DNA of 48,675 bases from Geminicoccaceae bacterium (GTDB taxonomy: Bacteria; Pseudomonadota; Alphaproteobacteria; Geminicoccales; Geminicoccaceae): contig JANQNY010000079.1 in NCBI GenBank assembly GCA_028279345.1, positions 1 to 48,675 of the forward strand. The letters run 5' to 3'. Positions 1-9,363 of the stretch are shown here, in pieces. Position 1 is the first letter of the stretch; each line of letters begins with the position of its first letter. A program made the translations under genes and the position numbers. The notes under the pieces are model-generated. The model was not told where the DNA came from. It did not search any database and saw only the letters and a program-made list of their open reading frames with translations.

Positions 1-97
1 CATCGCCCCCATAGCCATGGAACAGGGCCTCCGCTTCGCCGTCCGCGAAGGCGGCCGTACCGTCGGCGCCGGCGTCGTCGCCGAAGTCCTCGGCTGA
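1..97 (+). CDS. tuf: Elongation factor Tu, C-terminal end (partial)
   Basis: This is the 3' end of the gene for EF-Tu, the GTPase that brings aminoacyl-tRNA to the ribosome; the window begins inside it. The last 31 codons end with the strongly conserved close of beta-barrel domain 3, including [18 protein letters not shown], and then a TGA stop. Finding tuf directly before rpsJ is the classic str-to-S10 junction. Only 20 nt separate it from rpsJ, so there is no room for a long S10 leader. The identification rests on this short but highly conserved tail. Confidence 0.93.
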   Translation, partial: IAPIAMEQGLRFAVREGGRTVGAGVVAEVLG

Positions 98-117
98 GAT
101 CAGGACCCAGCGCAGCC

Positions 118-426
118 ATGGACACGCAAAATATCCGCATCCGGCTCAAGGCCTTCGATCACCGGGTCCTCGATCAGTCGGTGCGGGAAATCGTGAGCAC
201 GGCGAAGCGGACGGGCGCGCGGGTGCGCGGGCCCATCCCGCTGCCGACCCGACTTGAGCGTTTCACGGTGCTGCGCTCGCCTCACATCGACAAGAAGAGT
301 CGCGAGCAATTCGAGATCCGCACCCACAAGCGCCTCTTGGACATCGTCGATCCGACACCGCAGACGGTGGACGCGCTGATGAAGCTCGACCTCGCCGCCG
401 GCGTCGACGTCGAGATCAAGGTCTGA
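118..426 (+). CDS. rpsJ: 30S ribosomal protein S10
   Basis: S10 is a small-subunit head protein that also serves as NusE in transcription antitermination. The product is 102 residues, the usual length. It carries the family hallmarks [14 protein letters not shown] near the N-terminus, GPIPLPTR in the middle and the RTHKRLLDI loop. The ATG is the first in frame after tuf and gives the expected [11 protein letters not shown] start; a weak AGGA lies about 12 nt upstream. It opens the S10 gene block, and rplC follows 19 nt later. Confidence 0.97.
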   Translation: MDTQNIRIRLKAFDHRVLDQSVREIVSTAKRTGARVRGPIPLPTRLERFTVLRSPHIDKKSREQFEIRTHKRLLDIVDPTPQTVDALMKLDLAAGVDVEIKV

Positions 427-445
427 GCGGAGCAAGGAGACACCG

Positions 446-1153
446 ATGCGTACCGGACTCTTGGCCCGCAAGATGGGCATGACGCGCCTCTTCGGCGTCG
501 ATGGCAGCCACGTGCCCGTCACCGTCCTCCAGGTCGAGGCCAACGAGGTCGTGGCCGTGCGCAAGGCCGAAGGCGACGGTTACACCGCTCTCCAGATCGG
601 CGCGGGCAAGGCCAAGGCAAAGAACGTCGGCAAGCCGATGCGCGGCCATTTCGCCAAGGCGAAGGTCGAGCCCAAGCGTCATCTGCGCGAGTTTCGTGTG
701 GCCGACGATGCCGTGGTGGACGTCGGGACAAAGCTCTCGGCCGCCCATTTCCTTGCCGGCCAACGCGTCGACGTCACCGCGACCAGCGTCGGCAAGGGGT
801 TCGCCGGTGCCATGAAGCGGCACAACTTCGCGGGTCTTCGCGCGTCGCACGGCGTGTCGATTTCGCATCGCGCGCATGGCTCGACTGGCCAGTGCCAGGA
901 CCCCGGCAAGGTGTTCAAGGGCAAGAAGATGGCGGGCCAGATGGGTGCTCGCCAAGTCACAACGCTGAACCTCGAGGTCGCGGGCGTCGATCCCGAGCGT
1001 GGCCTCTTGCTGATCCGTGGCGCCGTCCCGGGGCCCAAAGGCGGCGTGGTCAAGGTGCGCGATGCGATCAAGCGGGCGCGCCCGGAGGACGCCCCCTACC
1101 CCGCCGCGCTGGCCGGTGCCGAGGCGATCGTCGTCGACGAGGGCGAGGGCTGA
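446..1153 (+). CDS. rplC: 50S ribosomal protein L3
   Basis: L3 is an early assembly protein of the large subunit whose long loop reaches the peptidyl transferase centre. The product has 235 residues, somewhat longer than the roughly 210 of E. coli but normal for alphaproteobacteria because of a C-terminal extension. The start [14 protein letters not shown] and the central [20 protein letters not shown] segment are diagnostic; the Gln in GSTGQC is the residue methylated by PrmB in other bacteria. A strong AAGGAG (434-439) sits 6 nt before the ATG. rplD starts 3 nt after the stop. Confidence 0.97.
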   Translation: MRTGLLARKMGMTRLFGVDGSHVPVTVLQVEANEVVAVRKAEGDGYTALQIGAGKAKAKNVGKPMRGHFAKAKVEPKRHLREFRVADDAVVDVGTKLSAAHFLAGQRVDVTATSVGKGFAGAMKRHNFAGLRASHGVSISHRAHGSTGQCQDPGKVFKGKKMAGQMGARQVTTLNLEVAGVDPERGLLLIRGAVPGPKGGVVKVRDAIKRARPEDAPYPAALAGAEAIVVDEGEG

Positions 1154-1156
1154 GCG

Positions 1157-1777
1157 ATGGAACTGCCGGTCATCAGCCTGTCCTCCGAGAAGGCCGCGTC
1201 CGAGAAGGTCGACGACGCGTTTTTCGACCTCGAGCCGCGCACGGACATCCTGCATCGGATGGTGGTCTACCAACTCGCCAAGCGGCGGGCAGGGACGCAC
1301 GACGTCAAGAATAGGAGCGAGATCGCCCGCGCGGGCACCAAGCTCTTCAAGCAGAAGGGTACGGGCCGCGCCCGGCACGGCTCGGCGCGCGTCGGCCAAT
1401 TCCGCGGCGGCGGTCGCGCCTTTGGGCCCACGCCGCGCGACCATGCCATCGATCTGCCGAAGCGGGTGCGCAAGCTCGCGCTGCGTCATGCGCTGGTGGC
1501 GAAGGCCAAGGCCGGCCAGCTCTATCTGCTCGCCGATGCCAAGCTCGAGGAGCCGAAGACCAAGCCGCTTGCCGCGCGCCTGGCGACGCTGCCGTTCAAG
1601 TCGGCCTTCGTCGTCGCTGGCGACGAGGTCGACGGCAATCTCAAGCTCGCGGCGCGCAACATACCGATGGTGGAGGTGGTGCCGAGCGCCGGCGCCAACG
1701 TCTACGACATCCTGCGCCGCGACGCGCTCTTGATCACCAAGGAGAGCCTCGAGCGCCTTCAGGAGCGGGTGGCATGA
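1157..1777 (+). CDS. rplD: 50S ribosomal protein L4
   Basis: L4 lines the nascent peptide exit tunnel. The product is 206 residues, the usual size. The tunnel-loop segment with [14 protein letters not shown] (about residues 65-80) and the following [10 protein letters not shown] mark the family. In E. coli L4 represses its own operon through the S10 leader; here only 20 nt separate tuf and rpsJ, so that leader is absent and any L4 feedback must work differently. The stop overlaps the rplW start by 4 nt (ATGA), implying translational coupling. Confidence 0.97.
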   Translation: MELPVISLSSEKAASEKVDDAFFDLEPRTDILHRMVVYQLAKRRAGTHDVKNRSEIARAGTKLFKQKGTGRARHGSARVGQFRGGGRAFGPTPRDHAIDLPKRVRKLALRHALVAKAKAGQLYLLADAKLEEPKTKPLAARLATLPFKSAFVVAGDEVDGNLKLAARNIPMVEVVPSAGANVYDILRRDALLITKESLERLQERVA

Positions 1778-2067
1778 TCAGCGAGCAGCACTACGACGTC
1801 ATCCGCCGGCCGGTGATCACCGAGAAGTCGACACTCCTGGGTGAGCACAACGCGGTGACCTTCAAGGTGCGCCTGGACGCGACCAAGCCGCAGATCAAGG
1901 CCGCGGTCGAGGCGTTGTTCGGCGTCAAGGTGAAGGCGGTGAACACGCTCGTGCAGAAGGGCAAGAGCAAGCGTTTCCGAGGCCGCCCCTACCGCCGAAC
2001 GAATGAGAAGAAGGCGATCGTTACCCTCCACGAGGGACACAGCATCGACGTGACGACGGGTATCTGA
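1774..2067 (+). CDS. rplW: 50S ribosomal protein L23
   Basis: L23 sits at the polypeptide tunnel exit and is a docking point for trigger factor and SRP. The 97-residue product has the typical motif [14 protein letters not shown] at the N-terminus and the basic [13 protein letters not shown] loop. Its ATG overlaps the last codons of rplD by 4 nt, and rplB begins 4 nt after the stop, so it is tightly coupled in the S10 block. Confidence 0.97.
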   Translation: MISEQHYDVIRRPVITEKSTLLGEHNAVTFKVRLDATKPQIKAAVEALFGVKVKAVNTLVQKGKSKRFRGRPYRRTNEKKAIVTLHEGHSIDVTTGI

Positions 2068-2071
2068 GGCC

Positions 2072-2914
2072 ATGCCGCTCAAGACGTACAATCCGACCTC
2101 GAATGGCCGCCGCACGTTGGTGACGGTCGACCGCTCAGCCTTGCACAAGGGGGCTCCCGTCAAGAAGCTGACCGAGGGCCTGTCGAAGTCGGGTGGGCGC
2201 AACAACACCGGGCGGACGACGAACTGGCATCGCGGCGGCGGTCACAAGCGGACCTACCGCGTGGTCGACTTCAAGCGGCGCAAGTGGGACGTCGCGGGCA
2301 AGGTCGAGCGGCTCGAGTACGACCCCAACCGCACGGCGTTTATAGCACTCGTTCGCTATGCCGACGACGAGCTTGCCTACATCCTGGCGCCGGCGCGCCT
2401 CGCGGTGGGCGATCAGGTGATCGCCGCCAAGCGCGTCGACGTGAAGCCCGGCAATGCCGCGCCGATCGGCAACATTCCGGTCGGCACGATCCTGCACAAT
2501 CTCGAGCTGAAGCCCGGCAAGGGCGGCCAGATCGCCCGTTCCGCCGGCACCTACGCGCAGCTCATCGGCCGCGACGGTAGCTACAGTCAGGTGCGCCTCA
2601 TGTCGGGCGAGATCCGCCGCGTCCTCAATGATTGCATGGCCTCGGTCGGTGCGGTGTCCAACTCCGATCATCAGAACGAGAGCCTCGGCAAGGCGGGCCG
2701 CAAACGCTGGAAGGGCCGTCGGCCGGTGGTCCGCGGCGTGGTCATGAACCCCGTCGACCACCCCCACGGTGGTGGTGAGGGCCGGACCTCCGGCGGGCGG
2801 CATCCGGTGACCCCCTGGGGCAAGCCAACCAAGGGCCGGCGGACGCGCCGCAACAAGCAGACGGACACCTTCATCGTCCGGTCGCGCCACATCGCCAAGA
2901 AGCGGGGGGGCTGA
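2072..2914 (+). CDS. rplB: 50S ribosomal protein L2
   Basis: L2 binds 23S rRNA near the peptidyl transferase centre and is needed for subunit joining. The product is 280 residues, as expected. The N-terminal [19 protein letters not shown] and the C-terminal [15 protein letters not shown] loop, with the conserved His thought to approach the catalytic centre, are clear. It lies 4 nt after rplW and 3 nt before rpsS. Nothing unusual is seen. Confidence 0.98.
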   Translation: MPLKTYNPTSNGRRTLVTVDRSALHKGAPVKKLTEGLSKSGGRNNTGRTTNWHRGGGHKRTYRVVDFKRRKWDVAGKVERLEYDPNRTAFIALVRYADDELAYILAPARLAVGDQVIAAKRVDVKPGNAAPIGNIPVGTILHNLELKPGKGGQIARSAGTYAQLIGRDGSYSQVRLMSGEIRRVLNDCMASVGAVSNSDHQNESLGKAGRKRWKGRRPVVRGVVMNPVDHPHGGGEGRTSGGRHPVTPWGKPTKGRRTRRNKQTDTFIVRSRHIAKKRGG

Positions 2915-2917
2915 GCG

Positions 2918-3196
2918 ATGCCGCGCAGCGTCTGGAAAGGGCCGTTCGTCGACGGCTATCTGTTCGACAAGGCCGAGCAGGCCAGGAGCTCGGGCAAGAA
3001 TGCGATCATCAAGACCTGGTCGCGTCGTTCGACGATCGTGCCCGAGTTCGTCGGTCTGACCTTCGCCGTCTACAACGGCAAGAAGTTCCTGCCGGTCTAC
3101 GTCACCGAGAACATGGTCGGCCACAAGTTCGGCGAGTTCGCGCCGACCCGGACCTACTACGGGCACGGCGCCGACAAGAAGGCGAAGAGGAAGTAA
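2918..3196 (+). CDS. rpsS: 30S ribosomal protein S19
   Basis: S19 forms a complex with S13 in the head of the small subunit, close to the A-site tRNA. The product is 92 residues, the standard length. The start [16 protein letters not shown] and the later [17 protein letters not shown] are textbook family motifs. A 3-nt gap to rplB and a 1-nt gap to rplV place it in the S10 block. Confidence 0.97.
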   Translation: MPRSVWKGPFVDGYLFDKAEQARSSGKNAIIKTWSRRSTIVPEFVGLTFAVYNGKKFLPVYVTENMVGHKFGEFAPTRTYYGHGADKKAKRK

Positions 3197-3197
3197 C

Positions 3198-3596
3198 ATG
3201 GGTAAGCCGAAGCGCGAGCGGACGCTCCCGGACAGCGAGGCCCAGGCGGTGGCGACCTTCATGCGCACCAGCCCGCAGAAGCTCGACCTCGTCGCGGGGC
3301 TCATCCGCAACATGCCGGTCGACAAGGCCGTCACGGCGCTCGTCTTCTCGAAGAAGCGCATCGCGCGCGACGTGCGGAAGACGCTGGAGAGCGCCATCGC
3401 CAACGCCGAGAACAATCACGGCTTGGACATCGACCAGCTCGTGGTGGCCGAGGCCAGTGTCGGCAAACGGCTGGTGATGAAGCGTTTCAGGCCTCGTGCG
3501 CGCGGGCGCGCCGGCCGCATCAACAAGTTCTTCAGCCGGCTCAGGATCGTCGTCCGCGAGCAAGCGCCGGCGCCTGCCGTCGAGGAGGCCGCCTGA
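3198..3596 (+). CDS. rplV: 50S ribosomal protein L22
   Basis: L22 spans all domains of 23S rRNA and its beta-hairpin lines the exit tunnel. The product has 132 residues, about 20 more than E. coli, with an alphaproteobacterial-style N-terminal lead ([16 protein letters not shown]) and an Ala/Pro-rich tail. The family core is seen in [17 protein letters not shown] and [11 protein letters not shown] near the hairpin. The stop and the rpsC start share one base (TGATG). Confidence 0.96.
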   Translation: MGKPKRERTLPDSEAQAVATFMRTSPQKLDLVAGLIRNMPVDKAVTALVFSKKRIARDVRKTLESAIANAENNHGLDIDQLVVAEASVGKRLVMKRFRPRARGRAGRINKFFSRLRIVVREQAPAPAVEEAA

Positions 3597-4279
3597 TGGG
3601 TCACAAGGTCAATCCCGTGGGTCTCAGGCTCGGCATCAACCGGACCTGGGACAGCCGCTGGTACAGCGACCACGACTACGCGAAGACGCTCGCCGAAGAC
3701 CTCAAGCTGCGCAGCTATCTGGAGAAGCGGCTGTCGTCGGCCGGGGTGTCGCGCATCGTCATCGAGCGGCCGGCGAAGAAGGCGCGGGTGATGATCCACA
3801 CCGCGCGGCCTGGCGTCGTGATCGGCAAGAAGGGCCAGGACATCGAAGCGTTGCGGCGCGAGCTGTCGAAGATGAGCTCCGCGGGCGACGTCGCGCTGAA
3901 CATCGTCGAGATCAGGAAGCCCGAGCTCGACGCGCGGCTGGTCGCCGAGAACATCGCGCAGCAGCTGCAGCGCCGCGTCACCTTCCGCCGGGCGATGAAG
4001 CGCGCGGTGCAGTCGGCGATGCGGCTCGGTGCCGAGGGCATCAAGGTGGTCTGCGGCGGCCGTCTGGGCGGCGCCGAGATCGCGCGCTCAGAGTGGTACC
4101 GCGAGGGCCGCGTGCCCCTGCACACGCTCAGAGCCAGCATCGACTTCGGCCGTGCCACGGCCTTCACCCCCTACGGCACCTGCGGGATCAAGGTTTGGGT
4201 CTTCCGCGGCGAGATCATGGAACACGACCCGATGGGCTACGAGAAGCGCCTGCTCGAGGGCGTTCCGCAGCGGAACTGA
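3596..4279 (+). CDS. rpsC: 30S ribosomal protein S3
   Basis: S3 forms part of the mRNA entry channel and contributes to the ribosomal helicase activity. The product is 227 residues with the start [20 protein letters not shown], a KH domain with the [12 protein letters not shown] loop (about residues 75-90), and the C-terminal [14 protein letters not shown] segment. Its start overlaps the rplV stop by one base. A 22-nt gap follows before rplP. Confidence 0.97.
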   Translation: MGHKVNPVGLRLGINRTWDSRWYSDHDYAKTLAEDLKLRSYLEKRLSSAGVSRIVIERPAKKARVMIHTARPGVVIGKKGQDIEALRRELSKMSSAGDVALNIVEIRKPELDARLVAENIAQQLQRRVTFRRAMKRAVQSAMRLGAEGIKVVCGGRLGGAEIARSEWYREGRVPLHTLRASIDFGRATAFTPYGTCGIKVWVFRGEIMEHDPMGYEKRLLEGVPQRN

Positions 4280-4301
4280 GCGAGGCCAGGAGCGCACGAC
4301 G

Positions 4302-4727
4302 ATGTTGCAGCCGAAGCGGACCAAGTTCCGCAAGATGCACAAGGGCCGGATCAAGGGCGTCGCCAAGGGCGGCGCCGCGCTCAACTTCGGCGCCTTCGGC
4401 ATCAAGTCGCTGGAGCCGGGCCGGGTGACGGCGCGCCAGATCGAGGCGGCACGCCGCGCGATGACCCGCCACCTCAAGCGTCAAGGTCGCATCTGGATCC
4501 GGATCTTCCCCGACAAGCCGGTCTCGGAGAAGCCGGCCGAGGTGCGCATGGGTAAGGGCAAGGGCTCGGTCGAATACTGGGTCGCCGTGGTCAAGCCGGG
4601 CCGCATCATGTTCGAGATCGACGGCGTGCAGCAGGCGCTCGCCGAGGAGGCGATGCGGCGGGCGTCGGCCAAGCTCCCGGTGCGCACCCGCTTCGTCCAT
4701 CGGGTACAGCAGGAGGAGGCGGCGTGA
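4302..4727 (+). CDS. rplP: 50S ribosomal protein L16
   Basis: L16 organises the A-site region of the large subunit. The frame stays open well upstream inside rpsC, but the true start is the ATG at 4302, which gives the conserved [16 protein letters not shown] and a product of 141 residues. Family features include the [24 protein letters not shown] region. The stop codon overlaps the GTG start of rpmC by 4 nt (GTGA). Confidence 0.97.
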   Translation: MLQPKRTKFRKMHKGRIKGVAKGGAALNFGAFGIKSLEPGRVTARQIEAARRAMTRHLKRQGRIWIRIFPDKPVSEKPAEVRMGKGKGSVEYWVAVVKPGRIMFEIDGVQQALAEEAMRRASAKLPVRTRFVHRVQQEEAA

Positions 4728-4927
4728 ACGCGGAAGAGGTGCGGGCGAAGAGCGACGACGAGCTCACGGCGGCGCTCGGCGAGCTCAAGAAGGAGCAGTT
4801 CAACCTGCGCTTCCAGCAGGCGACCGGGCAGCTCGAGAACAGCCGGCGCATCCGCGAGGTTCGCCGCGACATCGCGCGCGTGAAGACGATCATCGGGCAG
4901 CGCCGCACCACCGAGGGAGCCGTCTGA
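4724..4927 (+). CDS. rpmC: 50S ribosomal protein L29
   Basis: L29 is a small two-helix protein at the tunnel exit next to L23. The 67-residue product has the family pattern [19 protein letters not shown] followed by [15 protein letters not shown]. The start is GTG at 4724, overlapping the rplP stop by 4 nt; AGGAGGAGG just upstream supports it. The stop shares one base with the rpsQ start. Confidence 0.96.
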   Translation: MNAEEVRAKSDDELTAALGELKKEQFNLRFQQATGQLENSRRIREVRRDIARVKTIIGQRRTTEGAV

Positions 4928-5184
4928 TGCCGAAGCGTGTCCTGCAGGGCGTGGTCGTCAGCGACAAGGTCGACAAGACGATCGTGGTCAAGGTGGAGCG
5001 ACGCTACAAGCACCCGCTCTACGGCAAGTACATCCGCGCGTCGAAGAAGTACCACGCGCACGACGAGGACAATGCCTGCAAAGCCGGTGAGACCGTGCGC
5101 ATCGTCGAGTGCCGCCCGCGGTCCCGGCTGAAGCGCTGGGAGCTGCTTAGCCGAGAGCGGGCCGCACCGGGGGTCGAGGCATGA
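4927..5184 (+). CDS. rpsQ: 30S ribosomal protein S17
   Basis: S17 is a primary 16S rRNA binding protein with an OB fold. The 85-residue product starts [20 protein letters not shown] and carries the family segment [20 protein letters not shown]. It is linked by one-base overlap to rpmC and by a 4-nt ATGA overlap to rplN. Nothing unusual is seen. Confidence 0.97.
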   Translation: MPKRVLQGVVVSDKVDKTIVVKVERRYKHPLYGKYIRASKKYHAHDEDNACKAGETVRIVECRPRSRLKRWELLSRERAAPGVEA

Positions 5185-5549
5185 TTCAGGCGGAGAGCAA
5201 GCTCGACGTCGCCGACAATTCGGGCGCCAAGCGTGTGCAGTGCATCCGTGTGCTCGGGGGCTCGCGCCGGCGCTGGGCGTCGATCGGCGACGTCATCGTC
5301 GTCGCGGTGAAGGACGCGATCCCCAGAGGCCGCGTCAAGAAGGGCGACGTCCACAAGGCGGTCATCGTGCGGACGGCGAAGGAGATCAAGCGGCCCGACG
5401 GCAGTGCGATCCGCTTCGACCGCAACGCGGCCGTGCTCATCAACGCCGCCGGCGAACCGATCGGCACGCGCATCTTCGGCCCGGTCACGCGCGAACTCCG
5501 GGCCAGGCGCTTCATGAAGATCGTCTCGCTCGCACCGGAGGTCATCTGA
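5181..5549 (+). CDS. rplN: 50S ribosomal protein L14
   Basis: L14 contacts L19 and 16S rRNA at the subunit interface and is the landing site of the silencing factor RsfS. The 122-residue length is exactly that of the family. The start [20 protein letters not shown] and the end [15 protein letters not shown] are diagnostic. It overlaps rpsQ by 4 nt and lies 2 nt before rplX. Confidence 0.98.
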   Translation: MIQAESKLDVADNSGAKRVQCIRVLGGSRRRWASIGDVIVVAVKDAIPRGRVKKGDVHKAVIVRTAKEIKRPDGSAIRFDRNAAVLINAAGEPIGTRIFGPVTRELRARRFMKIVSLAPEVI

Positions 5550-5551
5550 CG

Positions 5552-5899
5552 ATGGCGACAGCGAACCAGGCGGCGCGTCCGCCGAAGCGCAAGATCAAGA
5601 AGGGCGACCAGGTGATCGTCCTGACCGGCCGCGACCGCGGCAAGCGCGGCGAGGTGTTGAAGGTGTTTCCGCGCGAGGAGCGCCTGGTGGTCCAGGGTGT
5701 GATGATGGTCCGCCGGCACGAGAAGCCGGGTCCGCGTGGCCAGGGTGGGATCACGTCGAAGGAGGCGCGGATCCACATCTCGAACGTGGCCCTGCTCGAT
5801 CCCGAAAGCGACCAGCCGACGCGCGTCGGCGCCAAGGTCCTCGAGGACGGGCGGAAGGTCCGCGTAGCGCGCCGCTCCGGCGCCGTGATCGACGGGTAA
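5552..5899 (+). CDS. rplX: 50S ribosomal protein L24
   Basis: L24 is an assembly initiator of the large subunit. The open frame extends into rplN, but the ATG at 5552 gives [20 protein letters not shown] and a 115-residue product, roughly 10 more than E. coli because of a basic N-terminal lead. The KOW motif [20 protein letters not shown] and the [15 protein letters not shown] stretch fix the identity. It sits 2 nt after rplN and 5 nt before rplE. Confidence 0.96.
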   Translation: MATANQAARPPKRKIKKGDQVIVLTGRDRGKRGEVLKVFPREERLVVQGVMMVRRHEKPGPRGQGGITSKEARIHISNVALLDPESDQPTRVGAKVLEDGRKVRVARRSGAVIDG

Positions 5900-5904
5900 G
5901 GGCA

Positions 5905-6444
5905 ATGGCCAGGCTCAAACAGCATTATCAAGAGGTCGTTCGGCCGGCGCTGCAGGAACGGTTCGGCTATGCCAACCCGATGATGGTGCCGAAGCTCGAG
6001 AAGGTCGTGATCAACATGGCGGTCGGCAAGGCCGTTCAGGATCGCAAGAAGCTCGATGCGGCCTTCGGCGAGCTGACGAAGATCGCCGGGCAGAAGCCCT
6101 TACTCATCCGGGCGCGCAAGTCGGTGGCCAACTTCAAGCTGCGTGAAGGCATGGCGATCGGCTGCAAGGCGACGCTGCGCCGCGAGCGGATGTACGAGTT
6201 CGTCGATCGTCTGGTGACGATCGCGATGCCGCGCATTCGCGACTTCCGGGGCGTCAATCCCAAGGCGTTCGACGGCCGCGGCAACTTCGCCTTCGGGGTC
6301 AAGGAGCAGATCGTGTTTCCGGAAATCAACTACGATGACGTCGACGAGACGCGGGGCATGGACGTCATCTTCTGCACGACGGCGCGTACCGACGAGGAGG
6401 CCCGGGTCTTGCTCGAAGGCTTCCAGCTGCCGTTCGCGGCCTGA
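5905..6444 (+). CDS. rplE: 50S ribosomal protein L5
   Basis: L5 is part of the 5S RNP and contacts the P-site tRNA and S13. The product is 179 residues, the usual size. Family motifs are [37 protein letters not shown], and [17 protein letters not shown] near the end. A 15-nt gap with GAGAGAGA leads into rpsN. Confidence 0.97.
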   Translation: MARLKQHYQEVVRPALQERFGYANPMMVPKLEKVVINMAVGKAVQDRKKLDAAFGELTKIAGQKPLLIRARKSVANFKLREGMAIGCKATLRRERMYEFVDRLVTIAMPRIRDFRGVNPKAFDGRGNFAFGVKEQIVFPEINYDDVDETRGMDVIFCTTARTDEEARVLLEGFQLPFAA

Positions 6445-6459
6445 GGGCGAGAGAGAGAC

Positions 6460-6765
6460 ATGGCGAAGAAGAGTGCCGTCGAGAAGAATGATCGCCGTCG
6501 CCGCCTCGTCGCGCGCGATGCGACCAAGCGTGCCGAGCTCAAGGCTCAGATCCGCGACCCCAACATCGAGCCGGAGGACCGGTTCGATGCCGTGCTAAAG
6601 CTGGCGAAACTGCCACGCAACGGCGCCAAGGTTCGCGTGCGCAATCGCTGCGTCGTGAGCGGGCGCCCGCGCGCCTACTATCGTCGTTTCGGCCTTTCGC
6701 GCATCGCGCTTCGGGAACTGGCGTCGGAAGGCCAGGTGCCTGGCGTGGTGAAGTCGAGCTGGTAG
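6460..6765 (+). CDS. rpsN: 30S ribosomal protein S14 (zinc-free form)
   Basis: S14 is a small-subunit head protein. The 101-residue product is the long form that lacks the two CxxC zinc motifs; only one Cys is seen, in [17 protein letters not shown]. The C-terminal [28 protein letters not shown] ending is complete. The ATG follows a GAGAGAGA purine run. It lies between rplE and rpsH as in the standard spc operon. Confidence 0.97.
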   Translation: MAKKSAVEKNDRRRRLVARDATKRAELKAQIRDPNIEPEDRFDAVLKLAKLPRNGAKVRVRNRCVVSGRPRAYYRRFGLSRIALRELASEGQVPGVVKSSW

Positions 6766-6775
6766 GAGAACGCCG

Positions 6776-7174
6776 ATGTCGATGACCGACCCGCTCGGCG
6801 ACATGCTGACCCGGATCCGCAACGGCCAGATGGCTGGCAAGGGTTCGATCCTGAGCCCGACCTCGAACCTTCGCCGGCGCGTCCTCGACGTGTTAGAGCG
6901 CGAGGGCTATATTCGTGGCTACGTCGTGAACGATCCCGGCGAGACGAAGGATCGGCTCGCGATCGAGCTCAAGTACCACAACGGTACACCGGTGATCCGT
7001 GAGCTCAAGCGCGTCTCAAAGCCAGGGCGAAGGGTCTATGCAGGCGTGCGAGACCTGCCGCGCGTCTACAACGGGCTCGGGATCGCGATTCTGTCGACGC
7101 CGCAAGGCGTGATGTCCGACGCCGAGGCGCGCGAGGCGCATGTCGGCGGCGAAGTTCTCTGCACGGTGTTTTGA
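6776..7174 (+). CDS. rpsH: 30S ribosomal protein S8
   Basis: S8 binds the central domain of 16S rRNA and, in E. coli, represses the spc operon by binding the rplE mRNA. The 132-residue product starts [19 protein letters not shown] and ends with the conserved [22 protein letters not shown] region. AGGAGA lies 7 nt before the ATG. rplF starts 2 nt after the stop. Confidence 0.97.
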   Translation: MSMTDPLGDMLTRIRNGQMAGKGSILSPTSNLRRRVLDVLEREGYIRGYVVNDPGETKDRLAIELKYHNGTPVIRELKRVSKPGRRVYAGVRDLPRVYNGLGIAILSTPQGVMSDAEAREAHVGGEVLCTVF

Positions 7175-7176
7175 TC

Positions 7177-7713
7177 ATGTCGCGTATCGGCAAGCATCCG
7201 GTGACGGTGCCCGGCGGTGTGGATGTCCGGATCGACCATCAGCTCGTGACGGTGAAGGGCAAGCTCGGCGAACTGGCCGAGCGACTGCCGCCCGAGGTGG
7301 AGGTGGTGCTCGACGACGGCACCATCACGGTGAAGCCGCGCGATCCCGACGACAAGCGCTCGCGCTCGATGTGGGGATTGGCGCGGACCTTGGTCGCGAA
7401 CATGGTCGAAGGCGTCACCAACGGCTTCACCCGCAGGCTCGAGATCTCGGGCGTCGGCTACCGCGCCGCCGTGGACGGCAAGATCTTGAACCTGCAGCTC
7501 GGCTTCAGCCACGACATCAAGGTGGCGATCCCGCCGGACATCGAGGTCAAGGCCGAAAGCCCGACGGCGCTGACTTTTTCGGGCGCGAGCAAGCAGCGCG
7601 TGGGCCAGCTCGCCGCCGAGGTTCGAGGGTTCCGGCCACCCGAGCCCTACAAGGGCAAGGGCGTGCGTTATGCCGGCGAACACATCCTGCGCAAGGAAGG
7701 CAAGAAGAAGTAA
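7177..7713 (+). CDS. rplF: 50S ribosomal protein L6
   Basis: L6 sits near the sarcin-ricin loop and the factor-binding site. An in-frame TTG at 7171 exists, but the ATG at 7177 gives the normal [15 protein letters not shown] start and 178 residues. Two repeated L6 folds are present; the second ends in the conserved [18 protein letters not shown]. The stop shares a base with the rplR start (TAATG). Confidence 0.97.
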   Translation: MSRIGKHPVTVPGGVDVRIDHQLVTVKGKLGELAERLPPEVEVVLDDGTITVKPRDPDDKRSRSMWGLARTLVANMVEGVTNGFTRRLEISGVGYRAAVDGKILNLQLGFSHDIKVAIPPDIEVKAESPTALTFSGASKQRVGQLAAEVRGFRPPEPYKGKGVRYAGEHILRKEGKKK

Positions 7714-8075
7714 TGGCCGCGTCCAACGCTCGTTTCGACCGTCGCAAGCGGCGGGTCCGGTTCGCTCTGCAGCAGCGGGGCGGCGGCCGGCCGCGGCTTT
7801 CGGTGTTTCGCTCCAGTCGCTACATCTACGCGCAGGTGATCGACGACGGCGCGCGTCGGACACTCGCCGCGGCCTCGTCGCTCGAGCCGACGCTCAAGGC
7901 CGAGCTCAAGTCGACCGGCGACCGTGCGGCGGCCAAGCGCGTCGGCCTGCTGCTCGCCGAGCGTGCCAAGGCGGCGGGCGTTGATGCGGTGGTCTTCGAT
8001 CGTGGCGGCTATCGCTATCACGGGCGCGTTCAGGCTCTCGCCGACGGCGCCCGTGAGGGCGGCCTGACACTTTAG
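7713..8075 (+). CDS. rplR: 50S ribosomal protein L18
   Basis: L18 binds 5S rRNA together with L5. The frame is open far upstream in rplF, but the ATG at 7713 gives [20 protein letters not shown] and 120 residues, the expected size. The family segments [20 protein letters not shown] and [24 protein letters not shown] are clear. rpsE follows after 15 nt with an SD-like GGAGG. Confidence 0.97.
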   Translation: MAASNARFDRRKRRVRFALQQRGGGRPRLSVFRSSRYIYAQVIDDGARRTLAAASSLEPTLKAELKSTGDRAAAKRVGLLLAERAKAAGVDAVVFDRGGYRYHGRVQALADGAREGGLTL

Positions 8076-8090
8076 GAACGGAGGCGCAGC

Positions 8091-8636
8091 ATGGCTCGGG
8101 GACGTTCCGAGGATCGTGGCGGCGACGAGCTGATCGACAAGCTCGTCGAGATCAATCGCGTGGCCAAGGTGGTGAAGGGCGGCCGTCGGTTCGGCTTCTC
8201 CGCGCTGGTCGTCGTCGGCGACGGCAAGGGGCGGGTCGGGTTCGGCACCGGCAAGGCGCGCGAGGTCCCCGAGGCCGTGCGCAAGGCGACGGAGCAGGCG
8301 AAGCGTGCCATGGTCCGCGTACCGCTGATGCAGGGGCGCACCTTGCACCACGACGTGACGGGCCACTTCGGCGCGGGACGCGTGCTGATGCGCTCGGCAC
8401 CGGCTGGCACCGGCGTGATCGCGGGTGGGCCCATGCGTGCCGTGCTCGAGGCCCTGGGCGTGCAGGACGTGGTGGCGAAGTCGCTCGGCACCTCCAACCC
8501 GCACAACATGATCAAGGCCACGTTCGAGGCGCTCACCAGCATGCACTCGCCGAAGTCGGTGGCGGCGAAACGCGGCAAGAAGGTGGCCGAGCTGGCGCGG
8601 CGGCGCGAAGCGCCGGCCGAAGCGGTGGCGAGCTGA
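8091..8636 (+). CDS. rpsE: 30S ribosomal protein S5
   Basis: S5 forms part of the mRNA entry channel and affects decoding accuracy. The 181-residue product holds the N-terminal double-stranded RNA-binding-like domain ([18 protein letters not shown] segment followed by [14 protein letters not shown]) and the C-terminal part with [18 protein letters not shown]. rpmD begins 3 nt after the stop. Confidence 0.97.
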   Translation: MARGRSEDRGGDELIDKLVEINRVAKVVKGGRRFGFSALVVVGDGKGRVGFGTGKAREVPEAVRKATEQAKRAMVRVPLMQGRTLHHDVTGHFGAGRVLMRSAPAGTGVIAGGPMRAVLEALGVQDVVAKSLGTSNPHNMIKATFEALTSMHSPKSVAAKRGKKVAELARRREAPAEAVAS

Positions 8637-8639
8637 GCG

Positions 8640-8840
8640 ATGGCTGAGAAACGACTTCAGATCACCCAGGTCCGCAGCGGCATCGGGCGCCTCAAAGTGC
8701 AGCGCGACACGCTGGTCGGCCTCGGGCTCAACAAGCTGCGCCGGACCCGCGTCTGGCGCGACACGCCCGAGGTGCGCGGTCGCATCGCCAAGGTGCATCA
8801 CCTCGTTTCCGTCGTCGAGCTCGACGGCGTGGAGGGTTAG
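8640..8840 (+). CDS. rpmD: 50S ribosomal protein L30
   Basis: L30 is a small large-subunit protein. The 66-residue product contains the family pattern QVRSGIGRLKVQRDTLVGLG and LRRTRVWRDTPEVRGRIAKV. It is slightly longer than the E. coli protein. It lies 3 nt after rpsE and 3 nt before rplO. Confidence 0.95.
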   Translation: MAEKRLQITQVRSGIGRLKVQRDTLVGLGLNKLRRTRVWRDTPEVRGRIAKVHHLVSVVELDGVEG

Positions 8841-8843
8841 GAT

Positions 8844-9332
8844 ATGCGACTCAACGAGTTGCGCGACAATCCGGGCGCGCGGAAGGCCAAGAAGCGCGTC
8901 GGCCGCGGCATCGGTTCCGGCAAGGGCAAGACGGCGGGCCGCGGCCACAAGGGTCAGAAGTCCCGCTCCGGCGGTGCGTCGGCGATCTTCGAGGGCGGTC
9001 AGATGCCGATCTATCGGCGCCTGCCCAAGCGAGGCTTCAAGAACGCGCTCTTCAAGACCACGTATCAGCTGCTGAACCTGGATCGGCTGCAGGATGCGGC
9101 CGAACGGGGTAAGCTGGGGACGGGTGGCGTGCTGGACGCCGAAGCGCTCGCCGCAGCCGGCTTGGTGCGGAGCGCCAAGGCTCCGGTGAAACTCTTGGCC
9201 CGCGGCGAGCTCAAGGTTGCGGTGGAGCTCGACGTGGCCCGCGCGTCGCCGAAGGCCGTTGCGGCGGTCGAGGCGGCGGGCGGCAAGGTGACGGTGCGCG
9301 AGCCGGCGGCGGAGGCGGCACCGGCGACGTGA
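8844..9332 (+). CDS. rplO: 50S ribosomal protein L15
   Basis: L15 is a late-assembly protein that reaches into the core of the large subunit. The 162-residue product starts [20 protein letters not shown] and has the basic, glycine-rich [12 protein letters not shown] stretch and the [13 protein letters not shown] motif. The tail is Ala-rich. A 31-nt gap, the largest in the spc block, separates it from secY and includes AGGAGAG. Confidence 0.97.
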   Translation: MRLNELRDNPGARKAKKRVGRGIGSGKGKTAGRGHKGQKSRSGGASAIFEGGQMPIYRRLPKRGFKNALFKTTYQLLNLDRLQDAAERGKLGTGGVLDAEALAAAGLVRSAKAPVKLLARGELKVAVELDVARASPKAVAAVEAAGGKVTVREPAAEAAPAT

Positions 9333-9363
9333 AGACGACGGCCGCGCGGCGGCAGGAGAGTTT

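Noticed and set aside
416..1489. Long minus-strand frame opposite rplC-rplD
   Set aside because: GC-rich codon bias of the real genes opens the antisense frame; no family-like sequence and it would cover two certain ribosomal genes.
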